Shown here: positions 34,036 to 46,462 of the stretch, piece after piece | Layout: the number at the start of each line of letters is the position of its first letter | Position numbering within the stretch: position 1 is the first letter of the stretch | Source of the DNA: Blastobasis lacticolella | Taxonomy: Eukaryota > Arthropoda > Insecta > Lepidoptera > Blastobasidae | NCBI GenBank assembly: GCA_905147135.1 | Contig: LR990043.1 | Location: 5,181,057 to 5,245,056, forward strand | DNA length: 64,000 nt | Direction: 5' to 3' | Notes under the pieces: generated by a model | The model's input: only the letters and a program-made list of their open reading frames with translations | The model's database searches: none | Told to the model about the DNA's origin: nothing | Translations under genes and position numbers: made by a program

Positions 34036-35924
34036 AGAAGAAAAATATTATTTATTTAAATACTATCACCCTCTCTAGCCAACAATCTAATTCTACCTAG
34101 CAATTTAGATGGATTTTATGCGTTATGTATTGAAACGATGTCGTATTCTAAATCTAAAAGTGTTGGAACTAATTTATCGCCACGATTCTGGCCGGGCACC
34201 AGGAACTGTCGCGCGGAGCGGAAACTGAAAGCCTGTCATATTTCAAATCCATTTTATATCTCCGATGGCAATTCGGTAGCTCAAAGACTTATTTTTAGTT
34301 TTTCCTTCGACATAGTTGGAAATTCCGGCGCAACATTTTTCAAAGCTCCCCTTTGTTACACACTTATCGGATATTTTCTTCTTGGGTTAGTCTGTCATGC
34401 ACAAACATTGTAAGAATGTTTTTTACTCTTGAACGTACCAAGTTCAAATAAGAGTGAGGAGATATTGTCGAACTCCACAGTTCAAACTATTAAATAGTCA
34501 ACCAGGAGAATATAAGCTCCAAAAGGTAGGCCATGCATTCATTCTTACTACCAGAGCATAGACAGATAGGTAGATAGCATTATAATATATTATAGATTAG
34601 GTACCTAACAACCTAGGTACCTGACAATATATACGAGTCAAAGTCGTATAAAATAACTAAGAAGACAAGAACCCTTGACAACAAAACGCCAGCTCAAAAT
34701 TGAGGACAGCGAGGACGCTTTAATTTCTTATGGTGTATCTTCAACACATTTATAGACACGCGAAATTTCAGTATGTGTTTCTTGAAAGCCTTGTCTAGTA
34801 TTTGTATGACCTAAAACACGATTACTTGAACTTTTTTTAAGAGGTTGTAAATACCCCGTAATAAATACTCTGTTCTTCAAAACCGCTTAATGTTGATAAG
34901 TCAAATAATAAGCTAAAATTCGTATAGAGGAGTTTTTGTCTAATTTGTTTAAATTTCCTGGAATTTACTAAAGTAAATAAGTACTCATTGGCATTCGTAG
35001 TACCTTAGTCGCGAAAAACCTCGAAGTTTTTAGAATTATTCCAGTTTTTGCTTATAAATTGAAAACAGCGGCCTATAGCAAAAAATGCTTTTACACTAAC
35101 AGCATCAGAGACTCTTTTGCTCGTAAATGGTTGGGAATTTAAAAAGTGTATAAAGCAATGGTTGTAGAAAATGTTATGTAGATTCGAGGATCGCGCAGCG
35201 TGCATAATCCTTAAAAGAAAACACTTCCTATATTCTGCCTAAGAAGGTCGTCGGTCAGCTTCTAAAATGTTAGGAGTGTCTATACACTCTGCAGACAACT
35301 ATACGATACCCATAAGTAGAAAGGGTTTGCTATATTCCACTCTGCCGGACTCAACACGGTTTGCTAGAAATTAATATTGGAAAGCAAAAGGACTTTGAAG
35401 TAAAGGAAGCTTCGGGTAACGATAAATTGCTATCAGAAGCGACAACAGGACGACAAATTGAAACTGCGAGGCGAATTGACAGCTGCAGCCTCGTTGTAAA
35501 GTGCAATTGGTCAATAACGTACCGCGACCTAAGCTGACTCATGATTGCAGACTTCCCCGGTGTCAATGACTTCGCCGCCTAGCAATAATGACGATAGGCA
35601 GTGGAATTACATACATGATACCGATGATTACATGATGATAATTCTTAGTTATTTTTGCCTACCGGTGAGCTCCACCAATCAGCGAGTAACGTCTTAGCAC
35701 TTTCAAAATAAAGCCGCTCTATTAGAACCGGCTGTCAAACTTCTAACCAATACCCTCCGACCGTTCTCGCAACTGCGCTTCACAACCAGTTGCGAATCAA
35801 GAGAACATTAGCTGAACAACAAGAAAATGTGTGATTTCTTGGTGTACTTTTCAATCAATAAATATTTAGAACCTCACGCACGCTCCATTAGCGCCACCCA
35901 GCGGAATTTTCATTTGTGCTAGCC
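34036..35924. other. Intron D-E sequence, no exon seen
   Basis: Unique AT-rich DNA, short chance ORFs only; 35340-35358 may be a scrap of repeat family 2. Confidence 0.4.
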
Positions 35925-36025
35925 TCCATTGGTTGCGGGTGTTTGTGGGCAGTGACCACTTTCCGTCAGGTGGCCCGAATCGGCCCGGTGGCCCGCTTGC
36001 TTGTTGCCCTCTATATTTTAAAAAC
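35925..36025 (+). mobile_element. Jockey-like LINE 3' fragment (family 6)
   Basis: GGCAGTGACCACTTTCCGTC and AGGTGGCCCGAATCGGCCCG, diverged, with a small CGG-rich internal duplication. Confidence 0.4.
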
Positions 36026-36454
36026 CGGCCAAGACGGGGTCACGTTCAGTGTATTACATTAAATCACATGGCACAGCAGGTACATTTATATAAAGAAAAG
36101 GAAATCCATCATAAACTACAATGAAAGCAGTAACAACGATATAGTATAGTATTATTTCGTTACCCGCGCTATGAGAAGTCGTGCAACGGGGTCACAGTCA
36201 GCATAAGCTATGACTGCTGCCATAGCGCTGATTTTCAGTGTGCCCCTTGTAGACTTGTACGGGAGATACCCAAATAAAGGTAATTTTTCAAGATTTTATT
36301 TAATGTACGTAAAAAGTATGACCATACCAAACTTAGCTCTCTGGCATAAATAATTTTTGAGTTAAACCGCGTACAGCCGGACACGGCGAAACTATAAGAT
36401 TTCTTACGGAATTCTAAGAACAGACACTAGCAGGATATTGCGATGGCCACTCAC

Positions 36455-36541
36455 CGACTATCATGGTATCCTCGTTGTGCGGCATGTTTGTGTCTTGCCC
36501 GGGACCGGTCGTCGATTCGTTCCCGCGCACGGACGGGGGCT
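36455..36541 (-). CDS. CUB/sushi membrane protein gene, exon D: extracellular stalk
   Basis: Exon of 87 nt with acceptor GTTTGCAG and donor TCG/GTGAGT, 13.1 kb downstream of the sushi exon. It encodes PPSVRGNESTTGPGQDTNM followed by PHNEDTMIV: a short, hydrophilic, Pro/Ser/Thr-containing juxtamembrane stalk with one N-glycosylation sequon (NES). The incoming phase matches exon C (G+AG = Glu) and the outgoing phase matches exon E (G+AC = Asp), so the frame is open across both long introns. By itself the peptide is low complexity; the evidence is the double phase match, two consensus splice sites and position between an extracellular domain and a transmembrane exon. A second usable AG lies 2 nt inside the start, but it would break the frame. 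Confidence 0.78.
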
Positions 36542-36799
36542 CTGCAAACAGAATAAACAAATAAATGGACGAAAACACGCTCCAGGAGGAAACGGTGACG
36601 GAACTGGCAGCCTTGTTTGCCGGCTCGCCCCTGGCCCTTTTCTCTGGAAATGGACTTGTTTTCGATGGGAATGCAAACTTTGTTTTCTGACAAATGGTGC
36701 TTGGACGCTTACTCTACCTACAGTTACTATGTGCGTGTGTGTGTTGAGACTTTCGGAATAAATACCTACATTATAGCAATGTAATGTACCTACAGACTG

Positions 36800-36916
36800 T
36801 ACGACCTGAATGGCTCAGTCAACTAGCCGGTCTGCCACGCAGAGGGCCCGAGTTCGGTTTTCGGACGGGCACAAATAGAAGTTTAATTTACTGTCCGGGT
36901 CTGGGTGTTACTATGA
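36800..36916 (+). mobile_element. tRNA-derived SINE family 1, 5' part (interrupted)
   Basis: ACGACCTGAATGGCTCAGTC, GGCCCGAGTTCGGTTTTCGG and CTGTCCGGGTCTGGGTGTT. The element is broken by a family 4 repeat at 36917-37165; the 3' remainder (GGCGCTGTGTGAATTTGT) is at 37269-37286. Confidence 0.65.
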
Positions 36917-37165
36917 ATTTTTTATGCTACGCTGTGATTATTGGGAAGACAGTTCACCTGATGGTAAGCGGTAACTGTGATTCATACAAATAGGTTGCAG
37001 GCAACAAAAATGCAGAACCGCAGATGCGTTGTCACTGTGAGGACTAAGTTGAATTGCCTCATCCTTCAAACCGAAACACAACAATGCTTGCATTGTTGCT
37101 CGGCGGCAGAAATAGATAAGGCGGTGGCGCTCACCCAGGCGGACTCCTCAGGCTTGACAGAGTCT
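36917..37165 (-). repeat. Interspersed repeat family 4, inserted in SINE 1
   Basis: Reverse copy with TTCACCTGATGGTAAGCGGT, AGAACCGCAGATGCGTTGTC and GGCGGACTCCTCAGGCTTGA; splits the SINE at 36800-37286. Confidence 0.6.
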
Positions 37166-37286
37166 TACCAATTGATAAAATAATGTATTATAAGTAACCC
37201 ATAACATAAAGTAGTATTTTCATTATCTAGCACTCACAGTCAAATATTTTGTTAGTTTTTGCTTTAATGGCGCTGTGTGAATTTGT

Positions 37287-38418
37287 AAAAGTACATTGTC
37301 ACTATACCTACACAATAAAAAGTGTCCGCGGCTCGAAAACAGTCTGGCACCACTACCCAGCCTAGGGAAAAGAAAGTCTTTTTACAAGGACCCTTTACTT
37401 AAACCCGGAGAATTAAAAGGGCGTACAAAAGACGTTAAGACGGACTCAAGGCAAGGGTTTCACCCTTTCGACTGTGGAATTACTGGGAGGTTAAGTATCT
37501 GCAGATTAATTTTGAGACAAGTTTTATGGTCTCTTAAAAGTATTAATTTAAAAGGAATTCGATTAGTTCTCGAATTGATTACAAAAGAATAAAGTGTATA
37601 TATGTGTATAATGTATATATTACTCTCTATTTTGATAATGATTGTTTCTGGTCATTTGATGCCGTTTATACTAAACTTATAAATTTATATATTGTTGCCT
37701 TTTTGAGAGAAATAAACGTATTTTGTATTAAATTGTATTGTATTGTATGCGATAATGCCTTGTGTGCGATAATCCAAGCACCAAATTACTACTTTTCACA
37801 TCATTGAATGACTAATATAGACTCAAACAACCACCTACATACACGTCATTTAAATAAGGTACTAAGAAGAAGAGCGGCCTTGAAGACCGTATGAAGGACG
37901 GACGTTTAGACAAGTTTAAAATGTATTTCATTTGTCTTATTTACTTCTTACTTTAGTAACGGGAGAACTGAAGAGATCGCAGCAGTAATCATTTAAATAA
38001 CTCTTCAAACGCGAACGTTGTAGCTTCAGGTGGCATGTCAGACATCCAGCCGGAATGCCGGAATAACGTTTCATTTGAAATGTAATCCCAGTTTAGGATT
38101 GGAAGCAATGTTGGCCGTTTATTTCGCTCGGAGGCTTTTTTAAACCTTTTTAACAATGTAATAAGCTATTCCGGGCGGCGAGGCCGAGGCAGGCAATTTC
38201 ATTCGCGTGGCCTCGAGGGCGACGTAAAAAGTAAAATCTAATAAATAGCTCGTTGGGCGGCCTCAGCACATGGGACTTTCTTTGCATTCGGCTCAATCTA
38301 CGTCACTTTTGTGTATACACTCTCCTTAATTGAGAAACACCGTTAATGGCTATAGATGAAAGGTCGTGACGGTTGAAGCGAACATGTTATCGGGACTTCG
38401 AATCTGAGGGTTCATTTC
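37287..38418. other. Intron C-D sequence with one GC-rich island
   Basis: 38165-38230 (GGGCGGCGAGGCCGAGGCAG; GCGTGGCCTCGAGGGCGACG) stands out in base composition; no coding signal. Confidence 0.4.
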
Positions 38419-38424
38419 TTTTTT

Positions 38425-38590
38425 TTTAATGTAATATGGCAGACAAACAGGCTAGCGAAATGAAAGTGTTCACCGCCGCATATGGACATCAGCAACACCA
38501 GGCGAGTTACCAATGCGTTTCCCGCCTCTGGAGCGACCTCTAATATACCTCTTAAACGATCTAATGCCATAGCCCAAAGGAAACACTGTG
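38425..38590 (-). mobile_element. Jockey-like LINE 3' end (family 6)
   Basis: Reverse-complement copy; T9 run (poly-A tail) at 38419-38427, then CAGACAAACAGGCTAGCG and GCAACACCAGGCGAGTTACC. Confidence 0.65.
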
Positions 38591-39044
38591 GCTGAGAGCT
38601 CATTTCATATTACATTTCGACCCCTAATATTACGTAATACGTAAGCAATAGGTAACTTATATAAATCGTTTATGAGATTTGAAGGAATTGTTGTCAAAGG
38701 AACAAGAAACATGCGTAACACAGAACTAGAAAATAATAGCTTACGAATAAAACTCGAAATCCTTAAATAAAATATACGTCCCAAAGTCACAGCTAGCGTT
38801 GGCGGAAACATTTCGTGGCAAACCAAAGCAGGAAATTCGGCGGCCATAAGTTTCATTAGGGACTTGTCCCCACAACAATGGACTGCCAAATGAACCGTTC
38901 CAATATTAATGAACTAATCCAACACGCAATCGTGCAGCGTATACTGTATAACTAAGTAAGCAAGTTTGTACCCAATATAACTCCATGGAGACGATAAGAA
39001 TGCCGAAGTGTTTAAAAGTGAAACCAAGGTTTTTATTCAAAATC

Positions 39045-39122
39045 ATCTTAACGTTAATGTCCCGGTTGTCCTTACGCGCACGAAGGCCCGGGGTCAGCCC
39101 TGACCATGATCTAGGGTTTGGT
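39045..39122 (-). mobile_element. SINE family 3, 3' fragment
   Basis: TTAACGTTAATGTCCCGGTT and CCTGACCATGATCTAGGGTT; cut by the adjoining family 2 repeat. Confidence 0.6.
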
Positions 39123-39395
39123 AGATCATCATCATCACAGCCCGTAACAGTCCACTGCAGGACTTAGGGCCTCTCCCACGAAAGGGGAGGTTATTGCCAT
39201 AATCTCCACGCTTGGCAGGCGGGTTGGAGATCGCAGTGTTTAAATATAAAAATGGAAAATGCTGCTGCCCATTTTCCAGACTATGGAGACTCTTGATCTT
39301 TTGTCTCGAAAACATTAGTCGCCTTGTACGACACCCAAGAGTGTACGGGGTTGGTGCTATTCTACTCTGCCGGACACCACACGGCCATAACCACC
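39123..39395 (-). repeat. GAT-tailed repeat, family 2
   Basis: Full-length minus-strand copy, (ATC)n at its left edge, immediately adjoining a fragment of SINE family 3 (39045-39122). Confidence 0.75.
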
Positions 39396-40599
39396 ACACG
39401 GGCAGATCAGGTAATTCACTGTATTTACCTTATCTGCCAATGTCAATCCGTATAGAAATAAGGTAAGTATCTACTAAAGTAACAAAATTACCATGACATG
39501 ATTTGTTCGAAAAGCAACTCGCCAACTCGCAAATAAAAACGCCAACTAAAAGTCGGTAGCTTATTATTTAACTTAGCCTACGTTTATATATCACGATCAA
39601 AGTAGGTATAGATAAATTCAAAGTAGAGTACAGAGTACTAAATAATCTTTGCAGTAATTGTTATTCTTTGTATTAGGTCTTATCTGTAAGTCCATTGTAA
39701 ATTCGAGACAGTTTATACGAGGGCAGGACCAGGTGCACGAGCTAAATTACAAAGAAAATTTACTTGAGATTGAAAAATGATGTTTTAAGCGACAGGTAGA
39801 GTAATTTGTCTTTCGATGAGCTTGTGCTGCGCAGCAATAGATAAACAACCGTTTTAAATAAAGAGCAACAATTATTCCAAATTATTTATAGCTACTGGAC
39901 AATAATTTCGATTCGTAAATGAAATGCGTACCAATTGGAAATATGAATATTATTATCGGAATTATCTGGTCAAATAAGGCAATGCTGACCTATATTCCGG
40001 TTCCCAGAATTCGTTAATGATATTGCATTGCTTTTTATAGAGTCGATCTATTTGAAACAATATCCGCGCCACAAAATGGTAATGCGGTTCGAAAACTCGA
40101 TACCTACTTTTAAAACAAGTTATTATGTTTCAACTTTTGTCAAAACTTGAAAAAATATAACATTGACGATACTTTGCAACGATTCGATCGCAACTTTATT
40201 ACTTCAGCGCCGTTAAAAGTATACAGTTGAAGTTTCACAAGGACGAAGCGCAACAATAAATAAGCTCTGAAGTTTTTACTACAAAGCTATAAAAATTAAA
40301 TGAATAAACCTGTAAATTATTGAACAAGTAAACTGGTTCATTTTAGTTCCTGCAACTTTTATTATCGGCTAGCGAACCGCTCCGGCTTTAATTGAAATTT
40401 AAAATTAATAATCTAAAACCTTTCCTGTGTGTGACTTAGATATGTGATATATATGAATATGAGATATTGTGATAAATCTGACGCTTTGTAGAAACGCTTA
40501 CGTACCTATTTATTTCTATTAAGTAGCAAATAGATGATCGAAATTTACCAATACCCTTTGGTAGATGAATCATGTAGGTATCTCACATGACATTAATAT
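39396..40599. other. Intron C-D sequence, no exon seen
   Basis: AT-rich, repeat-poor. Confidence 0.4.
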
Positions 40600-40860
40600 A
40601 CCATGCCTTGCCTTGACTGGATTTGGCAGATCTGGTAATTGATTACTGTGGAGCGACTGCCGACTGATTTCAGTTTACAGGGAAACATGACCAGATTGGA
40701 TCCGTTTAGTCTACATTTGACCGATTCTACTGATAGAGCCTATTTTTGACCGACTCTGCATTTGGCCGATTCAACGAATAAACATAACTTAGAAAAGAAT
40801 AATCGCTACATGGCGGTACTGGGGTTCGAACCCTATGCCTCCAGTCGGGGCAGAAAAGTT
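40600..40860 (-). mobile_element. SINE family 3, degenerate
   Basis: TTGACTGGATTTGGCAGATC, GGAGCGACTGCCGACTGATT, an altered middle and a head with GGGGTTCGAACCC near 40820. Confidence 0.5.
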
Positions 40861-41885
40861 TAGTAGACATTTTAGCCTACTATAATTATATTTTATACAT
40901 ATTATGGTAGGTAGCTATTAAAACATCTAATCGCGAAATCTAAAAGAAATATAGAGTCTGACGAAGTAGACATATCTCGATAAAAAAAAGTAAAACAACA
41001 GTATTCTATAAGTTCAGGTGGATCGTAATAAAACAACAAAAAATGCACATTTTTCAAATAAATACTAGATCTACATCGCACCAGCAAAACGTCGACACGA
41101 AGGGTGACTGGGGGTAATTCGCCATTTTGGGCCCAGACGGGGTCCATAACTAATGTGACGTATGGCCCCTTAGGGACCCAAGGGCTGGCATAGCGGTTAA
41201 TTGCTATACTATATCTGAGAGGTGTTTTATGTCAGTGTTAATTTGTACCTCAATAATTTACTAATTAGTAATTTTGTTATTAGGTAAGTAGTTATTGATT
41301 GGTCAAATGAAATGAACTTAGATCTCAGCCTAGAGCCCAGATCTCTAATCAGCAAAGTCGTCATTGACTTAATCAAGTGCGTAATCAGCACGTTCGTCAC
41401 GGTAAGATGAAAGAACACAAGATGTGTTTAACGTAGGTTAATTAACAAACAACTGTATGATGAATAAAAAAATATATAAATAAGTCCAATCAACAAGTTG
41501 ATATTCTAATAACGTAACCGACAGATGTCGGCAAGTCAATATTAAATTTATAAAATAAAAAAATGATGTTCCAAAAACAGCTGACCCGATAATAATGCAA
41601 AAAGAACCACATCGATTAAACTGGCTTTCAAGTAAAATAAAACGTATCGAAATTGGTCCATTCTTTCGGGAGCCACGACAAAGATAGGCACACAATACGC
41701 ACATCAAACTTCAGCCCTCTTTTTAAAAGGAGTTACAAAATAAGTCCTGCGTGACGGGAGTACAAATAAGTCCAAAACATAGCATGTCAAAAGCATATGT
41801 CAACACAAAAATTAAATATTATTACCGCACACTGACATCCCTACTTAATCATTTACGTCGAGTTCGTGGAGAGTTCATTCGCCCA

Positions 41886-42429
41886 TAGGGTTGCCAACTT
41901 TAGTTAGACCACATATCGTTTTTTCGGATTCAGTAGCCATAAAAATATAGTAGATAGGGAATTTATTAAAATATATATAAGTAGTATTTTTAAGAAAATA
42001 TATTTAGTATAAAATTGATCATCAGTAAGTATTCTTGTATCTCAACACTACCTGCTGTAATATTCCTGTCTCAAATTATGTAAAAGTTGCCTGGAAGAGA
42101 TCGCTTGTATCGATAAGGCCGCCTTTGCTCATATGTGTTCCTTGTTACTGTAACTGATTGATACTATTATGTTTTGTAAGCAATAATGCGTTTATCTATC
42201 TATCTATCTAGTTAACTAGTCCAGGATGGTGTTTAATTGAGTTATTTCCAATTTCTTAACATGAAACTTCAGGAGGCATTCCGTTTTACTGTAAGTGATA
42301 CTGATAAGCGACTTTGCCGATACAACATATAGTAGTAGTTTCGCCAAAAATATACAAATTTAAAAAAAATAGTAGGCGGACACCAAAAACAGTAGGATAC
42401 TATATTATATAGTAGGGTTGGCAACCCTA
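41886..42429. mobile_element. 544-bp non-autonomous hAT-like transposon
   Basis: TIRs TAGGGTTGCCAAC (41886) and GTTGGCAACCCTA (ending 42429) match over 13 bp. They are flanked by TTCGCCCA (41878-41885) and CTCGCCCA (42430-42437), an 8-bp target duplication with one mismatch, as hAT transposases make. The interior is AT-rich with TATATAGTAG-type subterminal motifs and a (TATC)n run at 42192-42210; no transposase ORF. Confidence 0.75.
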
Positions 42430-42944
42430 CTCGCCCAGTCGAGGGGGTACAGTCGCCTCGTAAAACGGTTCAGACGGGACTTTTTACCTACGACCATTGT
42501 CGTGTCGGCGACGATTCCACGACGATTCGCCCCGAATGCCCCCGAAGACCGTTCGGGTGATGTGATGTTACCTACAGTGTTCGCGTTCGAAGCGACGAGT
42601 TTTAATGATTGTAGGTGACATCTACATGTATATATGTGTATAGGTGCATGGATACGTTGGGTATTTGTTACCCCAGTTTGGGTATTTGTTACCCCCGTGA
42701 AGTATTTAAAACGGAACGTCTGCGTTTTACGAGCCACGTCTGTCGTCAAGTCTATTCTGATCCGTTTCGTTTAATGACTCACGGATCTGGAGGCTCAATA
42801 AAATATCGGCCGATGTGATTACTAGTCGTTTTTGTCCACCGCTTTGGAAACGCAGATTTTGTTTTCATACAACTCGTTGCGAAATAACCTAAACCTAACC
42901 GACAGAAAAAGTCAGATAACCCTCGACCAAGTTTACTTAAACTC

Positions 42945-43112
42945 AATTATTTGCTAAACTACAAAACCGATTTTAATCAAACAAAGCTAAGAACTATCTT
43001 GTTTAAACTGACTTTTAAATAAAGCAAAACCTCGTCTAAATCAGTCACAGACAGATAGACAAAGCCACAGATACACACGACACCCCTCTGTTTTCGTCGG
43101 GGACTAAAAAGC
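42945..43112 (-). repeat. Interspersed repeat family 5
   Basis: ACAAAACCGATTTTAATCAA, TAAACTGACTTTTAAATAAA and CTGTTTTCGTCGGGG: reverse of the 4240 copy, sharing even the ATCTTGTTTAAACTGACTTT segment. Confidence 0.55.
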
Positions 43113-43395
43113 AGACAGGCCTATCTGATGGAAAGTGGTAACTGTCAGATGTTCACCAGTGGTGCCACGGCTAGTTCTACGTAAGCGGCGCATACAACCG
43201 CAAGTGCATTGCCACTGAGACAACTAAGCTGGTAGTCAGCTGCAGAGCGAAAGAACCTCCCACCTACATTGAAAGTAAGGCAGCTGACTGTACCTATGCC
43301 TATGTTATCGGCCGGACCGGAGCACAACGTAAGCATTGTTGCATAGTATAGCGGCAGATATAGTCTTTGTCTAAATTGTAGTTGGTATGAATTGA
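43110..43395 (-). repeat. Interspersed repeat family 4
   Basis: CAGACAGGCCTATCTGATGG, GTGCATTGCCACTGAGACAA and AACGTAAGCATTGTTGCATA; a diverged minus-strand copy. Confidence 0.45.
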
Positions 43396-43904
43396 GCCTA
43401 TTGTCACGTATCGTTATCGTCATTGAACAACAAATGTATATAAAAATAAAATAATTTCACTACATAACTTTACGGCGTACAGCAACACATATATTAGGTA
43501 GTTACGTATATTATTATAGCTTTAAGATTAAATGTAAGTACAAAGCATTGTTATAATAATACTCCTATTATACCTACTTTCCGATAAGCAGAGTGGAATT
43601 ACGACAAACATATAATAACAGCAAAGCAACTCAAATATCGTACACATTTTGTACGGCTTCCATGCGAAGTTTATTTATTTTACCCTCCCAGCTTCCCAAC
43701 AGAATTTAGGTAAGTATATATTTGTATAGAATTATTGATAATGGTACTAAGTATTTACTACGGTTTTCCCTCGTGCGTATCTTTTGAAATTTGAAGCGAT
43801 TATCGTGTAGATAAATAAATAAAATGAATTGAATGAAGTACTGCTATAGCTGCACGTTACGTTCTATTTCCTAATAATGAATAAGGTATTAAAAGGTCGC
43901 TACT

Positions 43905-44157
43905 AAAATTCATCATCCTCATCATCATCACAGCCCACAACAGTCCACTGCAGGAGTTAGGGCCTCCCCCACGAAAGGGCAGGTTTTTGCCATAATCTCC
44001 ACGCTTGGCAGGCGGGTTGGAGATCGCAGTGTTATAAATATAGCAATGGAAAAAGCTGATTTTGGAGACTAGGTCTTTTTTCCCGAAAACATTAGTCGCC
44101 TTGAAAGACACAGACAAGATTGGTGCTTTTTACTCTGCCGGACACCACACGGCTAAA
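43905..44157 (-). repeat. GAT-tailed repeat, family 2
   Basis: Minus-strand copy with a small internal deletion (GAAAAAGCTGATTTTGGAGA replaces the longer AATGGGCAGCAGCG stretch). Confidence 0.7.
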
Positions 44158-44174
44158 ATACAATACGTTAATAC

Positions 44175-44440
44175 ATGTCCTGACGACCTGAGTGGTTCAG
44201 TGGTCAACACCACTTTGCCACGCAAAAGGTCCCGGGTTCGGTTCCCGGCCGGGCAGAAATTTAAATGATGAATTTTATTTTCTGTTACGGGTCTGGGTGT
44301 TCTATGTATAATAAGTATGTATTTAAAAAGTATATAAATAGTTTATCAGCTATCTAGCACCCATAACACAAGCTTTGCGTACTTTGGGGCTAGATGGCGT
44401 TGTGTGAATTTGTCCACGATTATTTGATTATTTATTTATG
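44175..44440 (+). mobile_element. tRNA-derived SINE family 1, full length
   Basis: GACGACCTGAGTGGTTCAGT, GGTCCCGGGTTCGGTTCCC, TCTGTTACGGGTCTGGGTG and TTGTGTGAATTTGTCCACGA are all present in order. It directly follows a family 2 copy. Confidence 0.8.
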
Positions 44441-45459
44441 TCCAATCAATACGACAAACAACTACGCAAGCAAGCAGAACCATCAAAACAAAATAATACC
44501 TAAGACATTATTTATCTGAACCAGTAATTAAAGAAACAATAACAGAACCGAATGAGTCCACTCGTCTGTCTGTAATTAAATTACCCACCCTTCAATCAAA
44601 AGCGTTTCTACCAAATTCCACCTGTTTATCTATAAACACACAAGCGTTCCTCTACCTACAAAATATTACCTTCTTCTACCTTCTATATATCTACCTTCAG
44701 AGTATTAAGTACCGGCGTGTTTAAATAAACGAAATTCGCGACATCAAAGCCAACCGAAATGTATATATCGGCCCTCAAAATCTACCCGGGAGCGAATCTC
44801 GGGGCGTAATCTCCACTCGTCTTAGCGAAATTGCCTCGAAAGTGACAAATATACGATACGAGGTGCGAGACAGAATGATTTCCGACGGGCGAGCATCTAT
44901 TTTTGGAGAGACACGAGACGTGTACCTACCTAAATACCATGTTTGCGTTAATTTGCTTTCAAAATTGCGGTGGCGTCCCCAGCGTCGCAGCAGGAACATG
45001 CTCTTAATGCAAGACGCGCACATGGGGTTCGGATTTTTTTTTTCTTTTTATTTCCACGTGCACGGAGCTGTGTTTATAGTTAGTGTCTGTTTCAGTCTAT
45101 GGTGTCATAGCTCTCGGACGGGTGAACCGATTATAGTGCGTTTTTGTTATATCTTTCTTTCAGCAATAACGGATCAGCAGTTAAGGATTATTTGAGTATT
45201 GAGACCCTAGCGGGTTTTCCAACATATTTTACTTATAGATATTATCTACATATTACTTATTGTTTATTCACGTGGTTAAGGTACAGGTAGCTGCAGAGTA
45301 AATAGACCACCCTAACATAAATGGTATGGTGGGTCAGTTCTCTTTGCAGCTGACTGTACACGTAACTATACAGAGATCGGCTAGTTGGGCTATGTGAAGC
45401 ATCGTCTCTGTCAAACGAGTGTAAATACGAAATCGATTAAATACATTATTATTGCGAAA
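44441..45459. other. Intron C-D sequence, one balanced-composition stretch
   Basis: 44780-45000 is GC-richer and open on both strands (117 and 82 codons) but encodes nothing recognisable. Confidence 0.35.
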
Positions 45460-45560
45460 GACTGCGGGTGAATGCTGGATGCGTCAAGCTGAGGACAGGG
45501 TGCATTGGCGCTCATTGGGGGAGGTCTATGTCCAGCAGTGGACATTCCTATTATACTTAT
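45460..45560 (+). mobile_element. RTE-type LINE 3' end, short
   Basis: Encodes WMRQAEDRVHWRSLGEVYVQ then QWTFL, the last ~25 residues of an RTE-type protein. Confidence 0.65.
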
Positions 45561-46239
45561 TTACGAGCATCCACCCATGAAATAGACAAGTCTTTCAAAC
45601 AAATTTTATAACACAATCCGTCTTAAAAACGTCGCCGTGGGTTTACGACTGATCTTTTGACAGCAATCAACCAGGGTCGTAAATTTGAGGGGCTTCCCGA
45701 AGCACTAAAAGTGAGCCCATTCTGAACTGACAAACTTAAGGGATCATTAAATCTATACCACATTGGATATTGGGACATGAAAAATGTACCTATCGACCTA
45801 CTCACATTCAATATTTTTCCTAAATGTCAACTTTCGCAAAGTGACCTTGAGATTACTGCTTTACTGTCCCAAAATGACCAGCGACCAGCTAACACTGCAC
45901 TACACAAACATGTCATGTATTACAACTGAAAACATTACCCTTACTTGACAGTCGGGTAAAACAAAACAACATTAGGATGATATAAATAAAAATTTTATTC
46001 ATCGGAATAATAATGTTATTTATTTCGCGTCCCTTTTGTTCTCTTGGTACGTAGACTCTTATCACCTCCGATAACGCGAGTAACCAGCTCATTATTCATA
46101 TTAAACAAATCCGACCTTGTGTTAACAAGAATTTATTATAATTTGCCCAAATAATTAAGTGCTTGACTGTACGAACAATAGCATCAAATAATAGGTTTCT
46201 CTTTATATTAATTTAAGTGCAGAACAAGTTAATAGAAAT

Positions 46240-46462
46240 CTATCTATACATAGTATAAAACGAAGTCGCTTCCCTATTACGCTTAGCTCTTTTAAACTAC
46301 GCAACTGCTTTTATTACGGTTTTCATTAATAGATAGAGTGATCTAAGAAAAAGGTTTATAAGCAAGGAAGAAAGGGTAGGTAGGCGGTAAAGTAGGTGAA
46401 GGGTTAGGGCAGTGTAGTGGTAGGACGGCACGCAAACGAAGTCGCGCCGAGTCCACTAGTAA
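46240..46462 (+). mobile_element. Helitron-like element, second subfamily
   Basis: TCTATACATAGTATAAAACG to CGAAGTCGCGCCGAGTCCAC TAG/T: 5' TC and 3' CTAG flanked by A and T, as expected for Helitrons. An internal deletion has removed the CCGTCTGTCC segment. Confidence 0.55.

Noticed and set aside
36438..36761. 107-codon plus-strand ORF
   Set aside because: Antisense shadow of stalk exon D and its flank.
44175..44255. tRNA gene
   Set aside because: Head of SINE family 1; same downstream body in all copies.
44842..45195. 117-codon plus-strand ORF
   Set aside because: Runs into the family 5 repeat; no similarity recognised.
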